From Chitinophagales bacterium (GTDB taxonomy: Bacteria; Bacteroidota; Bacteroidia; Chitinophagales; Chitinophagaceae), in contig JAATGJ010000095.1 in the NCBI GenBank assembly GCA_015654695.1, forward strand, positions 1 through 64,000: a stretch of 64,000 nucleotides of DNA, in the 5' to 3' direction. Both the position numbers and the translations under genes were made by a program. This document shows, one piece after another, positions 55,992 to 64,000 of the stretch. The notes beneath the pieces are model-generated. The model did not search any database and was not told the DNA's origin. It worked only from the letters and a program-made list of their open reading frames with translations. Every line of letters starts with the position of its first letter. Position 1 is the stretch's first letter.

Positions 55992-56171
55992 AGATTGCTT
56001 CGGTCTGCCGTCAGCAATCTTTATGATTCAGCATTCGAATGGCAGCCCTCGCAAAGACGGAGACTCTGATACCTTGGCGATTACTTTGAACCCCGGAGTC
56101 TCCGTCTTTGCGAGGCTTGCTGAAAGGATCATTGAAATGTAATGTATGTTGCCAGCAAGCCGAAGCAATCT
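55992..56171. repeat. Nested long palindrome
   Basis: The outer arms AGATTGCTTCGG (55992-56003) and CCGAAGCAATCT (56160-56171) are perfect inverses. Inside is a perfect 20-bp inverted repeat beginning CCTCGCAAAGACGG (56047-56066 with 56096-56115). The AAGCAATC and CGCAAAGACGG words relate to the dispersed palindrome family seen at 35800. Confidence 0.8.
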
Positions 56172-56310
56172 TATAAGGATGCTACCTGTTCATAGGTAGC
56201 ACCAATGGGCGTAGATAAGGGAGTGGCCGGGTTCATTCCACGAATAGGAACATTCGGGTTTTCAGATTGTACAATCCTTAACATAGAGACTTCTGAAAAC
56301 TATCAGTCAG

Positions 56311-56403
56311 AATATGATAATAAAGTTCGCTAGCTGGTGAAGCCTGATTTCTACTAAGGTTTAAAAAACTGGATATGCCAGCGAGCAAACCTTAGTAAGA
56401 AAG
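56311..56403. repeat. Solo RAYT-type end element B with inverted partner
   Basis: AATATGATAATAAAGTTC (56311-56328), spacer, then TTTCTACTAAGGTT (56348-56361) match the transposase ends, with three mismatches in the first box. An inverted copy, AAACCTTAGTAAGAAA (56388-56403), follows about 26 bases later, so the two can fold into a hairpin around CTGG-ATATG-CCAG. This may be a compact non-autonomous copy. Confidence 0.75.
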
Positions 56404-56469
56404 TAGGTATCTGTTCAATCTGTGTCATCTCCCGCGTGCGGGTTTGATTCCCGGAAATTTATACAGCTT

Positions 56470-57708
56470 CTAATCAAGACAAACCAGTGATTTGTTTATG
56501 ATCGCTACACATTCATTGATCTGTTCTTTGGTAATGACAAGAGGTGGTGCAAAACGTATCTTATCTCCATGAGTTGGTTTGGCCAGTAACCCGTTTTCTT
56601 TTAGCTGCAAACAAAGTTCCCAGGCCGCTTCTTTATTCGCATGCTGAATGATGATCGCATTGAGAAGGCCCTTACCCCGCACCCATGAAATATGTTTTGA
56701 CTGAAGCTTTATTAATTCATCCCTTAGTAACTCACCCATCGCATGGGCCTTGTCCGCCATCTTTTCTTCTTTTAAAACCGTTAATGCTGCGATAGCCGTT
56801 TTACAACCGATAGGGCTGCCACCATAGGTAGAACCATGTTCACCGGGTTTGATGGTCAACATTATTTCATCATCAGCCAGTACTGCACTCACAGGCAGCA
56901 TACCACCGCTTAGCGCTTTGCCAAGCAAAAGAATATCCGGTCTCACATTTTCATGATCGCAGGCCAGCATTTTTCCTGTTCTGCACAGGCCGGTTTGTAT
57001 TTCATCAGCGATGAACAATACATTGGCTTCTTCGCATAGTTGTTTGGCTTTAGCCAAATAACCTTCATCCGGAACTACAACACCCGCTTCGCCCTGTATG
57101 GGTTCTACTAAAAAGCCGGCGATATTTTTTTCTGATAATGCTTTTTCCAGTGCATCCATATCGTTAAACGGGATACTGACAAAGCCGGGCATATAAGGCC
57201 CGAAATTTTTCTTTGAATCCGGATCGCTGCTAAAAGAAATAACGGTGGAGGTCCGGCCATGAAAATTTCCATCACAAACAATGATGATGGCTTTATCAGG
57301 GAGAATACCTTTTACTTCATACGCCCATTTGCGGCACAATTTAATACCTGTTTCAACAGCTTCCACACCGGTATTCATTGGTAATACTTTATCGTAACCA
57401 AAATAACCGGTAATGAATTTGGCATAGTCGCCGAGCAGGTCGCTGTGAAAAGCACGGCTGGTGAGTGTTAGCTTTTGCGACTGTTCAATAAATGCTTTAA
57501 CGATCGCAGGGTGACAATGTCCCTGGTTAACGGCGGAGTAGCCGCTGAGAAAATCATAATAGCGCTTATCTTCCACATCCCATACATATACGCCTTCACC
57601 CCTTGTCAGTACCACCGGAAGGGGATGATAATTATGCGCACTGTATTTTTCTTCCAGTTCAAGATAGTATTGTGTCTTTGCAGATATATTTATAATTGAT
57701 TGCATCAT
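56470..57708 (-). CDS. rocD: Ornithine--oxo-acid aminotransferase
   Basis: RocD converts ornithine and 2-oxoglutarate to glutamate semialdehyde and glutamate in arginine/ornithine catabolism. The 412-residue class III PLP enzyme contains [87 protein letters not shown] and the lysine box [31 protein letters not shown] and NTGVEAVE are typical of ornithine rather than 4-aminobutyrate transaminases. The ATG at 57708 or the adjacent one at 57705 may be used. Confidence 0.95.
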   Translation of the reverse strand: MMQSIINISAKTQYYLELEEKYSAHNYHPLPVVLTRGEGVYVWDVEDKRYYDFLSGYSAVNQGHCHPAIVKAFIEQSQKLTLTSRAFHSDLLGDYAKFITGYFGYDKVLPMNTGVEAVETGIKLCRKWAYEVKGILPDKAIIIVCDGNFHGRTSTVISFSSDPDSKKNFGPYMPGFVSIPFNDMDALEKALSEKNIAGFLVEPIQGEAGVVVPDEGYLAKAKQLCEEANVLFIADEIQTGLCRTGKMLACDHENVRPDILLLGKALSGGMLPVSAVLADDEIMLTIKPGEHGSTYGGSPIGCKTAIAALTVLKEEKMADKAHAMGELLRDELIKLQSKHISWVRGKGLLNAIIIQHANKEAAWELCLQLKENGLLAKPTHGDKIRFAPPLVITKEQINECVAIINKSLVCLD

Positions 57709-58012
57709 AGCAGGTAAATTGAAAAGAGTAATGAATGAGAATAGAATTTACGTCCCGCCGTTGGCGGGACTGGAGGCTTATCCTCGATGATTGAGGAGAT
57801 CAAGGTTGCTGTCGAGGAAGAATGATATGTTAGAATTCAACCGGATAATCCGAAATTTGATGCAATATAATTAAACAAAACAAAGAAGGCAAATATGTTC
57901 TTATTTTAAGCTACTGGAAAAGACATTAATTTTGCGTTACCTATTCATGAACGATTTTAGCAACGCGTTTCCTGAATGACTCAGTCGGGCGGAATAACAA
58001 TACGTGTTTTGC
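57709..58012. other. Intergenic region between rocD and the transposase element
   Basis: Holds the perfect hairpin GTCCCGCC-GTT-GGCGGGAC (57752-57770), a stem of the small GC-rich palindrome type, and a possible -7 box TAATTTTG (57928-57935). No gene is supported. Confidence 0.5.
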
Positions 58013-58582
58013 GAACCTTAGTAGAAATCAGTTATCATCAGTGACTCAACCTTATTACCTTATTCTCAAATAAAATGAAAATAGAATATAACAATTTATA
58101 CACCCATTTTATTTTTACAACCTTGCATCGCTTACCTGTTATTGTTGAAAAACACAGGGAACGAATTGAAAAATATATTACCGGCATAGTGAATAATAAC
58201 AATTCGCATTTGTATGCCATATACGCTAATCCCGAACATGTTCATTTTCTTGCATCCCGTTCCCCGAAATTATCAGAAGAAATGCTGGCGTCCATAGTCG
58301 CTGAAAGTTCTCAACGGTTCATCAACCAAAATAAACTATGTGACAATCAATTTGCGTGGCAGGAATCTGCGTCTGCCTTTTCAGTATCAAAGTCGGATAT
58401 TGACAGGGTTTGTAAATACATACTTAATCAACCGGAGCATCATCGTAAAGTAAGTTTTGCAGAAGAATATGAAGAGTTTATAAGATTTTATCAAAAAACC
58501 CTGAAACCTTCTAAAAAGCATTAATTCAAAATAAGGTAATAAGGTTCAGCAGATTTAATGAACTATTTTTCTACTAAGGTTC
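58013..58582. mobile_element. REP-associated-type transposase element (RAYT unit) with inverted ends
   Basis: A 570-bp unit in which the transposase gene is bounded by nested inverted repeats: outer GAACCTTAGTAGAAA (58013-58027) with TTTCTACTAAGGTTC (58568-58582), and inner AACCTTATTACCTTATT (58048-58064) with AATAAGGTAATAAGGTT (58530-58546), both perfect. Spacers between outer and inner boxes are 20 and 21 bases. The same two-box module occurs alone at 55888 and 56311. Confidence 0.85.
58075..58524 (+). CDS. IS200-like Y1 transposase (REP-associated tyrosine transposase type)
   Basis: A 149-residue single-strand DNA transposase of the HUH Y1 superfamily. The HUH metal motif is HVH in NPEHVHFLASRSP, the opening strand YTHFIFTTLHRLPVI is typical, and the candidate catalytic tyrosine is in VCKYILNQPEHHRK, followed by the EEYEEFIRFY helix. 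Length and the FAWQESASAFSVSKSDID segment match the RAYT-like group of Bacteroidota transposases, which usually occur singly with palindromic repeats rather than as copy-number-rich insertion sequences. All motifs are intact, so it may be active. Confidence 0.9.
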   Translation: MKIEYNNLYTHFIFTTLHRLPVIVEKHRERIEKYITGIVNNNNSHLYAIYANPEHVHFLASRSPKLSEEMLASIVAESSQRFINQNKLCDNQFAWQESASAFSVSKSDIDRVCKYILNQPEHHRKVSFAEEYEEFIRFYQKTLKPSKKH

Positions 58583-58680
58583 AATACCTGGCTGTTAAGA
58601 TGACTAAGAAAATTAAATAAGGTTTTGATATTAATAATTGTAAATTCTTCCACTATATCAGAATAAAAAATAATTCCATT

Positions 58681-59184
58681 ATGGCTGCATCAAATAAGGA
58701 AACATATACAATTCCCGCCGGAACGAGGATCGGTCATGTACATTTAAAAGTGGCTGATCTCGAACGATCATTAAAGTTCTATCGTGATCTCCTGGGATTT
58801 GAACTTCAGCAATACTATGGTGACAGCGCCGCATTCATTTCAGCGGGCGGCTATCATCATCATATCGGGTTGAATACATGGCAAAGTAAAAACTCCCCAC
58901 CCGCCCCGGTCCGTGCCCCCGGTCTCTATCACACCGCTATTCTTTATCCTGAACGAAAAGATCTTGCGGTTGTGCTCAGGCGATTAATTGATGCAGGATA
59001 TCCATTGACCGGCGCTTCCGATCATGGTGTATCCGAAGCTATTTACCTTGATGACCCCGATAAGAATGGAGTAGAGTTGTACTGGGATAAACCAAAAACA
59101 TCCTGGCCAACAGATGCGCAGGGAAACCTGCAGATGAAAACAGATGCGCTGGACCTGCAAGACTTGTTGAAATTAGCTGAATAA
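58681..59184 (+). CDS. VOC family protein (glyoxalase / extradiol dioxygenase-like)
   Basis: A 167-residue vicinal-oxygen-chelate protein with two beta-alpha-beta-beta-beta repeats: IGHVHLKVADLERSLKFYRD (first metal His), YHHHIGLNTW, GLYHTAILYPERKDLAVVLR and NGVELYWDKP (metal Glu). It resembles one half of CatE-type 2,3-dioxygenases. The real activity could be dioxygenase, glyoxalase-like or resistance-type. It has a good ATG at 58681 and stands between the transposase unit and a convergent hairpin. Confidence 0.85.
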   Translation: MAASNKETYTIPAGTRIGHVHLKVADLERSLKFYRDLLGFELQQYYGDSAAFISAGGYHHHIGLNTWQSKNSPPAPVRAPGLYHTAILYPERKDLAVVLRRLIDAGYPLTGASDHGVSEAIYLDDPDKNGVELYWDKPKTSWPTDAQGNLQMKTDALDLQDLLKLAE

Positions 59185-59227
59185 TTCTTTTATGAAATAA
59201 TGACTATCCGGATAAAGCAACCGAAAG

Positions 59228-59296
59228 TTTATTTGAAACACATAGATTTTCTATGTGAAGCCCTATGTTTCTATCTGCCTATGTGTTTCAAATAAA
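59228..59296. terminator. Long inverted repeat between convergent genes
   Basis: TTTATTTGAAACACATA (59228-59244) pairs perfectly (17 bp) with TATGTGTTTCAAATAAA (59280-59296). The 35-base loop repeats CTATGTGAA / CTATGTTTC words. It can serve as a bidirectional terminator for the VOC gene and ispE and belongs to the word-repeat class. Confidence 0.75.
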
Positions 59297-59302
59297 AGGG
59301 GT

Positions 59303-60130
59303 TTATATTCTGGTTACGAAGTAATGCGAAGGAAAAGAAAGCGTTACTTTTTCTTCTTTTCTAAACAGGCCAAATACCGTACTGCCGCTGCCGCTCATGG
59401 ATGCATAGACAGCGCCTGCATGATATAATTTATTTTTAATATCACTGATGGCAGGATATGTTTTGAAAACAACTTCTTCAAAATCATTTTTCAATTCATC
59501 TTTCCATGTTATAACAGGTTGCAGAATGATCTCCCTGGTTGATGTAACAGGAAGGGTGGGAGTGACCTGTGAAAAAGCAGTGGCTGTAGGAATAGATATA
59601 CCGGGATTGACCAAAATAAATTGATAGGCGCCCAGATCAATACTCACAGGTTCCAGCAGTTCTCCCCTGCCTGTAGCAAAGCAGGGTTTATTAATGATAA
59701 AGAAAGGACAATCACTTCCGAGCCGGAGAGAGTAGTTTACCAGTTGTTCCGTTGAGAGGTTGAGCCGGAACTTATCATTTAGCAGCTTTAATGTAAATGC
59801 AGCATCAGCACTGCCGCCGCCCAGTCCCGCACCTATGGGAATAACTTTATGTAAATGTATTTTCACGGCAGGCAGATCCGGAAAATCTTTTTTAAGCAAG
59901 CGGAAGGCTTTTATGCAAAGATTATCATCATGTAACCCATCTACCGGTATCCCGCTGGTTGTAAAGGAAACATCTTCCGGTTGTATTTCAGTGGTACCCG
60001 TTTGAATTATTTCCAGTACATCATAAAGAGGGAGCGGGTAAAAAATAGTTTCAAGATCGTGGAAACCATCGCTGCGTTTGCGGGTAATATGGAGACCCAG
60101 GTTGACCTTGCAGTTAGGAAAAACGATCAC
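59303..60130 (-). CDS. ispE: 4-diphosphocytidyl-2-C-methyl-D-erythritol kinase
   Basis: IspE phosphorylates CDP-ME in the non-mevalonate isoprenoid pathway. The 275-residue GHMP kinase shows the N-terminal NCKVNLGLHITRKRSDGFHD, the ATP loop PIGAGLGGGSADAAFTLKLL and the C-terminal GSGSTVFGLF. The length is slightly shorter than the E. coli enzyme, which is normal for the phylum. No other pathway gene is in the window. Confidence 0.96.
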   Translation of the reverse strand: MIVFPNCKVNLGLHITRKRSDGFHDLETIFYPLPLYDVLEIIQTGTTEIQPEDVSFTTSGIPVDGLHDDNLCIKAFRLLKKDFPDLPAVKIHLHKVIPIGAGLGGGSADAAFTLKLLNDKFRLNLSTEQLVNYSLRLGSDCPFFIINKPCFATGRGELLEPVSIDLGAYQFILVNPGISIPTATAFSQVTPTLPVTSTREIILQPVITWKDELKNDFEEVVFKTYPAISDIKNKLYHAGAVYASMSGSGSTVFGLFRKEEKVTLSFPSHYFVTRI

Positions 60131-60227
60131 GCATAAAGGATTTAACTACGGATGGAAAAGGATGTTGAATGGATTTTAAGAATTTAAAAGATGCTGGGTA
60201 TTTCAGGGATCTGAATATTTATATAAA

Positions 60228-60842
60228 TCAGCGATTCTTTCTACGGGTATTTATTTCATCCCTGATAGCAATAGCCCGGATATAATCTTCATTTTCCAGC
60301 ACTTCATTTAAAAGACTATTCAACTCTTCCAGTGTCATGGTTTTCAGGTCTTCATTGCCGCCCACTGCGCCCTGGTCTTCTATCACTACTTCCTGTTTGG
60401 CTTTTTTCTTTTTACCGGTTGTTGTAGCTGTGTCCTCCATTAATATACCAGCGCTTTCCAGGATATTTTCATACGTATATATCGGGCAGCCAAAACGAAC
60501 GGCCAATGCCAGGGCATCGGAGGTCCTTGAGTCAATTTCTATGGTATCATGCTCAGAAGCGCAAACCAGTTTGGAGTAAAATATACCTTCCTGCAGGTCG
60601 CAGATAATGATTTCGTGCAGGTCAATGGCAAAGGCATTAAGAAAATTCTTCATCAGGTCGTGGGTAAGGGGCCGGCTGGGGTGCATTTTTTCTAAAGCCA
60701 CGGCGATGGCCTGCGCTTCAAATCCCCCGATCACGATCGGCAAACGTCTTAATCCATTCACTTCCCCCAGCACTACAGCATAAGAATGGGTCTGTGTTAT
60801 GCTATGTGACAGGGCCACTATTTCCAGTTCTATCTTCTTCAT
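60228..60842 (-). CDS. Bifunctional nuclease family protein (DUF151) with C-terminal UvrB/UvrC motif
   Basis: Residues about 1-135 are the DUF151 fold (IVALSHSITQTHSYAVVLGE, LPIVIGGFEAQAIAVALE, RPLTHDLMKNFLNAF, SDALALAVRFGCPIYTYENI). Some members have been reported to have RNase and DNase activity. A basic/acidic linker leads to a UvrB/UvrC interaction motif (LNEVLENEDYIRAIAIRDEI). The ATG at 60842 is preferred over 60854 because MKKIELEIVALS is the conserved beginning. Confidence 0.9.
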   Translation of the reverse strand: MKKIELEIVALSHSITQTHSYAVVLGEVNGLRRLPIVIGGFEAQAIAVALEKMHPSRPLTHDLMKNFLNAFAIDLHEIIICDLQEGIFYSKLVCASEHDTIEIDSRTSDALALAVRFGCPIYTYENILESAGILMEDTATTTGKKKKAKQEVVIEDQGAVGGNEDLKTMTLEELNSLLNEVLENEDYIRAIAIRDEINTRRKNR

Positions 60843-60970
60843 AAAAAATATCACACAAAACTAAGGATTTTGAACAAAAAGATGGGGAAAAAAACCAACC
60901 GGGGCTTTTAGGCATTCGTTCGGATATTTGCGTTTATTTGGTGTTCTTTGCACTATTCAAGCTGTACCTC

Positions 60971-62032
60971 ATGATTTCCCACAACTGCAGGAAACTGCTT
61001 ATTATCCCTTTTCTATTGAGCCTTTTTATAATGGTCTCCTGCCAGCGGGAACTGGATATTACCGTACCTGATCCTGTTACCGAATACATAAAGGATTCAA
61101 CACTGCTGATAAAAAGTATAACGTTCCTATCTGAGAACGGGCAAGATTCAATTGTTGAAAGTTATTCTTATGATTCTGTAAAGCGAAAAATAACGCTTAC
61201 CTGGAATGATCCGTCTGAAAACGAATACCCGGATGGTACAATGGCGGAGTTTAGTTATAATGACAAATGGCTCCTTTCTCATGCAATGTATATTTACCCC
61301 GCTGGGTATATACCACAGGCCTGGGATTATACCACTATTGACATAGAATATGATGCCCAAAAAGTTGTACAGAAAATTACAGTAAGGTACGGTGATGGAA
61401 GCAGCGAGATAAAAGTATATAACAAGATCCCGCTGCCAGGAGGAAATTATCAACTAAGCTGGGATGAATCAGATCCCGGCTCGCCGGATGACCAGGTTTT
61501 GCGCAGGGCTGTATTTAATGCTGATGGAAACAATATTACCAGCATTGTTGATCACTCTTATATCGCTGAAACAACCCCGGCGGGCGATGATATTTATACA
61601 AATGTTATAAGAACAGACTCACTGTTTTATGATGCACCGGGAAGTGTAAAAAAAATAATAAGAAATGAAGTGGATACGCTTATGCATAGCAACCAAAGTT
61701 ATGTTTCCTATGATTTTTCAACCCGGTACACAAAAGGGGACCAGTTATACAATCAGCGGCAGGCGCTCCTGAATGGAATTGCAAATATGCCTTTTTTTGA
61801 CCCGGATAGTAATACAGACCTTTTTGGCGGTCTGTCTTTCAGCCTGGAAAATGAATCCTGGCAGTATTTAAAATACCCGGTTCAAACGGCCGATATACGC
61901 TGGAATATGAATGATTATCATTTTGCAGGCAGTTCGGAGTTTGACAGTAAAGACAGGTTAATAAAGTTCACAGGATTTTTTCTTGATATGGGTATCACGC
62001 CCAGTGTCTATAAAATAAAATATTATAAATAG
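60971..62032 (+). CDS. Hypothetical lipoprotein, 353 aa
   Basis: The frame is open from 60938, but the ATG at 60971 gives a lipoprotein signal (MISHNCRKLLIIPFLLSLFI then MVSC, lipobox MVSC). The mature protein is rich in Tyr, Asp and Asn and built of repeated beta-strand pairs such as KRKITLTWND, MAEFSYNDKWLLSH, IDIEYDAQKVVQKITVRYGD and KVYNKIPLPGG. This is the YD-repeat-like hairpin pattern common in Bacteroidota outer-membrane-associated DUF4595-type lipoproteins. I do not assign a function. Confidence 0.8.
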   Translation: MISHNCRKLLIIPFLLSLFIMVSCQRELDITVPDPVTEYIKDSTLLIKSITFLSENGQDSIVESYSYDSVKRKITLTWNDPSENEYPDGTMAEFSYNDKWLLSHAMYIYPAGYIPQAWDYTTIDIEYDAQKVVQKITVRYGDGSSEIKVYNKIPLPGGNYQLSWDESDPGSPDDQVLRRAVFNADGNNITSIVDHSYIAETTPAGDDIYTNVIRTDSLFYDAPGSVKKIIRNEVDTLMHSNQSYVSYDFSTRYTKGDQLYNQRQALLNGIANMPFFDPDSNTDLFGGLSFSLENESWQYLKYPVQTADIRWNMNDYHFAGSSEFDSKDRLIKFTGFFLDMGITPSVYKIKYYK

Positions 62033-62088
62033 ACGGCATAAAAATCAGCAGCAACCGGATTTTTATGGCCATTACATTTTCATAAAAC

Positions 62089-62124
62089 AAAAGCCAGATT
62101 GATATTATTTCATTTGGCTTTTAT
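62089..62124. terminator. Bidirectional terminator hairpin
   Basis: AAAAGCCA (62089-62096) pairs with TGGCTTTT (62115-62122) between the convergent lipoprotein and etfA genes. Confidence 0.7.
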
Positions 62125-62143
62125 AAAATTATTGTATGTGTGA

Positions 62144-63109
62144 TCACGCTATGCCCTTCAGTTTTTTTACCGCTGCTGTAAACTTAGGTACGATCTCAAA
62201 TGCATCGCCGACAATACCATAATCGGCAGCTTTGAAGAAAGGCGCTTCAGGATCTTTATTTATTACTACCATTACCTTGCTTCTGTTTACGCCGGCCAAA
62301 TGTTGTATAGCACCGGAGATGCCAATAGCAATATATAGATTGGGGGCAATTGCAATTCCTGTTTGACCTACATGTTCATTATGCGGGCGCCAGTGTGCAT
62401 CAGCAACAGGACGGCTGCACGCGGTAGCGGCATGTAAAGTTTTTGCCAGTTCTTCTATTATTCCCCAGTTCTCTGGTCCTTTCAGACCACGGCCCGCACT
62501 TACCACTACTTCTGCTTCTGTTAATGGTACTTCGCCACTGGCTTTTGTAACATTCGTTATTTTTATTTTACTGGTATCTATGGTGGCATTGAATGCAACT
62601 ACTTCTGCCGTACCCTCACCCGCCACAACCGGGTAAGCATTTGTACTGAGGGAAATAATCTTTATAGCTGTATTGATAGTGATGCTGGCGAATGCTTTAC
62701 CGGAGAATACATTTTTTTTAACCGTAAATCCATTAGCTGTATCTGGTAATGCAACTGCACCGGAAACCAATCCTGCTTTCAAACGGGCGGATAAACGCGG
62801 AGCTACGGCTTTGCCGTCAACATTGTTGGAAAATACGATCACTTTAGCGCCGGATTGTTCGGCCACCTGTGCTATTACTTTAGTATCCACCTGTGCATCA
62901 AAATGATTGAGGACATCATTATTAACCTGGTGAATTTTCTTTACACCGTATTTGCCAAGTGCAGTAAGGTCTTCAGTTACTGAACCAAGTACAACACCTT
63001 CGGCAATGGTACCAAGTTGTTCAGCTACTTTAGCGCCATAGCTTATTGCTTCCAGTGAAGCTTTCTTTACATGACCATCTGCGGTATCTATGAATATTAA
63101 AACTGACAT
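62144..63109 (-). CDS. etfA: Electron transfer flavoprotein alpha subunit
   Basis: EtfA with EtfB carries electrons from acyl-CoA dehydrogenases to the respiratory chain. The C-terminal FAD domain has VVSAGRGLKGPENWGIIEEL, ACSRPVADAHW, HNEHVGQTGIAIAPNLYIAIGISGAIQH and KDPEAPFFKAADYGIVGD. The ATG at 63109 (MSVLIFIDTADGHVKKA) is preferred over 63115. It follows etfB by 33 bases in a two-gene operon. Confidence 0.96.
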   Translation of the reverse strand: MSVLIFIDTADGHVKKASLEAISYGAKVAEQLGTIAEGVVLGSVTEDLTALGKYGVKKIHQVNNDVLNHFDAQVDTKVIAQVAEQSGAKVIVFSNNVDGKAVAPRLSARLKAGLVSGAVALPDTANGFTVKKNVFSGKAFASITINTAIKIISLSTNAYPVVAGEGTAEVVAFNATIDTSKIKITNVTKASGEVPLTEAEVVVSAGRGLKGPENWGIIEELAKTLHAATACSRPVADAHWRPHNEHVGQTGIAIAPNLYIAIGISGAIQHLAGVNRSKVMVVINKDPEAPFFKAADYGIVGDAFEIVPKFTAAVKKLKGIA

Positions 63110-63142
63110 ATACAAATTTTGAGATTATTAAATTCAGGTCGC

Positions 63143-63886
63143 TTATATAGCCTTTGCTTCTTCGTGGAGAAGACGAACTAACTCTTCCACGTTATCTGCG
63201 GCTACCAACTTAACACCAGCCTTGGCAGGTGGTAAGACGAAACCAGCAACAGTAGTGAGTGCATCAATCGCTGCGGGTTCCACCACTTTCAATGGTTTAG
63301 TCCGGGCGGCCATAATGCCCCGCATATTAGGTATGCGTTGTTCGGCCATTCCTTTTTGCGCACTCACCACTACCGGCAGTTCCAATTCGCATACTTCTTC
63401 CCCGCCTTCTATTTCACGGGAGATAGTGGCTTTTGTTCCGCTTAGTTCAAATTTGGTAGCTAATGAAACATAAGGCATATCCAGTAATTCGGCTACCATA
63501 CCACCGATAGAAGAACCGTTATAATCAATCGTTTCTTTACCGGTTAATACAAGATCATAATTACCCTGTTTGGCTATTTCAGCAATTTGCGCTGCGATAT
63601 AATAACTGTCATGGCTGTCAGCATTCACACGGATAGCTTCATCGCCGCCAAGCGCAAGCGATTTGCGGATGATGGGTTCAGCATCTACTCCGCCTACTGT
63701 TATCAGATGAATAACCGTGGCGGCATCTTTTTCTTTTAATTCAATAGCACGGACAAGGGCGTACCATTCATCGTAGGGATTAATGATCCATTGTACGCCA
63801 TTGGTATCGAATTTCGTGTTGTTATCGGTGAAGGCTATTTTTGCCGTTGTGTCCGGCGTTTTACTGATACAAACTAAGATCTTCAT
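63143..63886 (-). CDS. etfB: Electron transfer flavoprotein beta subunit
   Basis: A 247-residue partner of EtfA that binds AMP. Features are MKILVCISKTPDTTAKI, INPYDEWYALVRAIELKEK, VLTGKETIDYNGSSIGGMVAELLDMP and the KPLKVVEP segment near the end. It is the first gene of the etfBA operon. A box reading TATCTTTG on the minus strand (63976-63983) lies about 90 bases upstream. Confidence 0.96.
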   Translation of the reverse strand: MKILVCISKTPDTTAKIAFTDNNTKFDTNGVQWIINPYDEWYALVRAIELKEKDAATVIHLITVGGVDAEPIIRKSLALGGDEAIRVNADSHDSYYIAAQIAEIAKQGNYDLVLTGKETIDYNGSSIGGMVAELLDMPYVSLATKFELSGTKATISREIEGGEEVCELELPVVVSAQKGMAEQRIPNMRGIMAARTKPLKVVEPAAIDALTTVAGFVLPPAKAGVKLVAADNVEELVRLLHEEAKAI

Positions 63887-63904
63887 TGTTTAACTACTTT
63901 GTCT

Positions 63905-63938
63905 CCCTCTCTTCCGATAGCTATCGGAATGGAGAGGG
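63905..63938. repeat. Nested palindrome in the etfB leader
   Basis: TTCCGATAGCTATCGGAA (63912-63929) is a perfect 18-bp palindrome enclosed by CCCTCTC (63905-63911) and GAGAGGG (63932-63938). It lies between the etfB promoter and its ATG, so it would form a hairpin in the leader RNA or act as an operator. Confidence 0.75.
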
Positions 63939-63975
63939 AAGGGGTGAAGGAAGATAGTTGTTTATGCAACTAAAA

Positions 63976-63983
63976 CAAAGATA
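63976..63983 (-). promoter_or_regulatory. -7 box TATCTTTG for etfBA
   Basis: An exact TAnnTTTG match on the minus strand, about 90 bases upstream of etfB. The -33 region falls at the window edge. Confidence 0.5.
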
Positions 63984-64000
63984 AGAGATGAATTGGTAAA

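Larger units (their letters stand above)
55783..56469. other. Repeat-rich intergenic region, no supported gene
   Basis: Nearly 700 bases without a convincing gene. A 28-codon frame at 55782-55868 (MHKTKTWWQGSAKFEVEYDE) may be a gene remnant. The rest holds two solo copies of RAYT-type ends, a nested long palindrome, and a sequence near 56440 (GCGGGTTTGATTCCCG) that resembles a tRNA T-arm but has no tRNA around it. Confidence 0.6.

Noticed and set aside
56436-56456. GCGGGTTTGATTCCCG looks like a tRNA T-arm
   Set aside because: No acceptor stem, anticodon arm or D-arm can be found in the preceding 75 bases, and the loop has TTTGAT instead of TTCGAT. At most a tRNA remnant.

Overview
The window looks like chromosomal DNA of a Bacteroidota bacterium, most likely Chitinophagaceae. 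Supporting signs are type IX secretion (T9SS) cargo with C-terminal sorting domains, the nusB / DUF1573 lipoprotein / yajC / coaE block, a fused SecDF, and -7 promoter boxes of the TAnnTTTG type. I saw no tRNA, rRNA, CRISPR array or prophage. The left edge cuts priA. The family assignment is inferred from gene content only.

Layout. 1-5.1 kb: priA (partial), an orphan ORF between imperfect direct repeats, a chain of overlapping small ORFs that may be a degraded toxin-antitoxin-like module, an atypical SDR, and murB with an odd low-complexity insertion. 5.1-8.5 kb: a three-gene coupled operon of VWA protein, ExbD-like lipoprotein and MoxR-type AAA ATPase. 8.8-25 kb: housekeeping genes (glnS, an acyl-CoA mutase large subunit, an A-type Fe-S carrier, a K+/H+ antiporter, secDF, a serine hydrolase, an aminotransferase, coaE, yajC, nusB). 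25-35.5 kb: an M43 metalloprotease exported by T9SS, groESL, a RidA / D-serine dehydratase-like / dipeptidase operon, and a YbiT-type ABC-F protein with a degenerate second ATPase. 35.5-45.5 kb: a candidate structured RNA, an APC permease, a DUF3857 protein, a MocR regulator divergent from an EamA exporter / GNAT / ilvE operon, an SDR and an outer-membrane barrel. 46-55.8 kb: three secreted proteins that appear to form one system. 56-64 kb: repeat-rich DNA with a REP-associated-type transposase (RAYT), rocD, a VOC protein, ispE, a bifunctional nuclease, a lipoprotein and etfBA.

The most interesting locus is 46.3-55.7 kb. Two large secreted proteins (1642 and 938 aa) share a C-terminal module that ends in two dockerin-like DxNxDG repeats and lack the usual T9SS tail. 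The next gene encodes a smaller protein with a cohesin-like N-terminal beta-sandwich and a canonical T9SS type A tail. In the larger protein a complete pectate-lyase-like beta-helix is spliced into the middle of the shared module. My inference is a minimal, T9SS-anchored, cellulosome-like surface complex for plant polysaccharide.

Two other themes recur. One is mobile or palindromic repeats: the RAYT gene sits between matching inverted ends, and solo copies of the same ends lie about 2 kb upstream, alongside several REP-like palindromes. The other is intergenic DNA built from short imperfectly repeated 'words' that form long hairpins; one such tract appears to have entered the murB reading frame.
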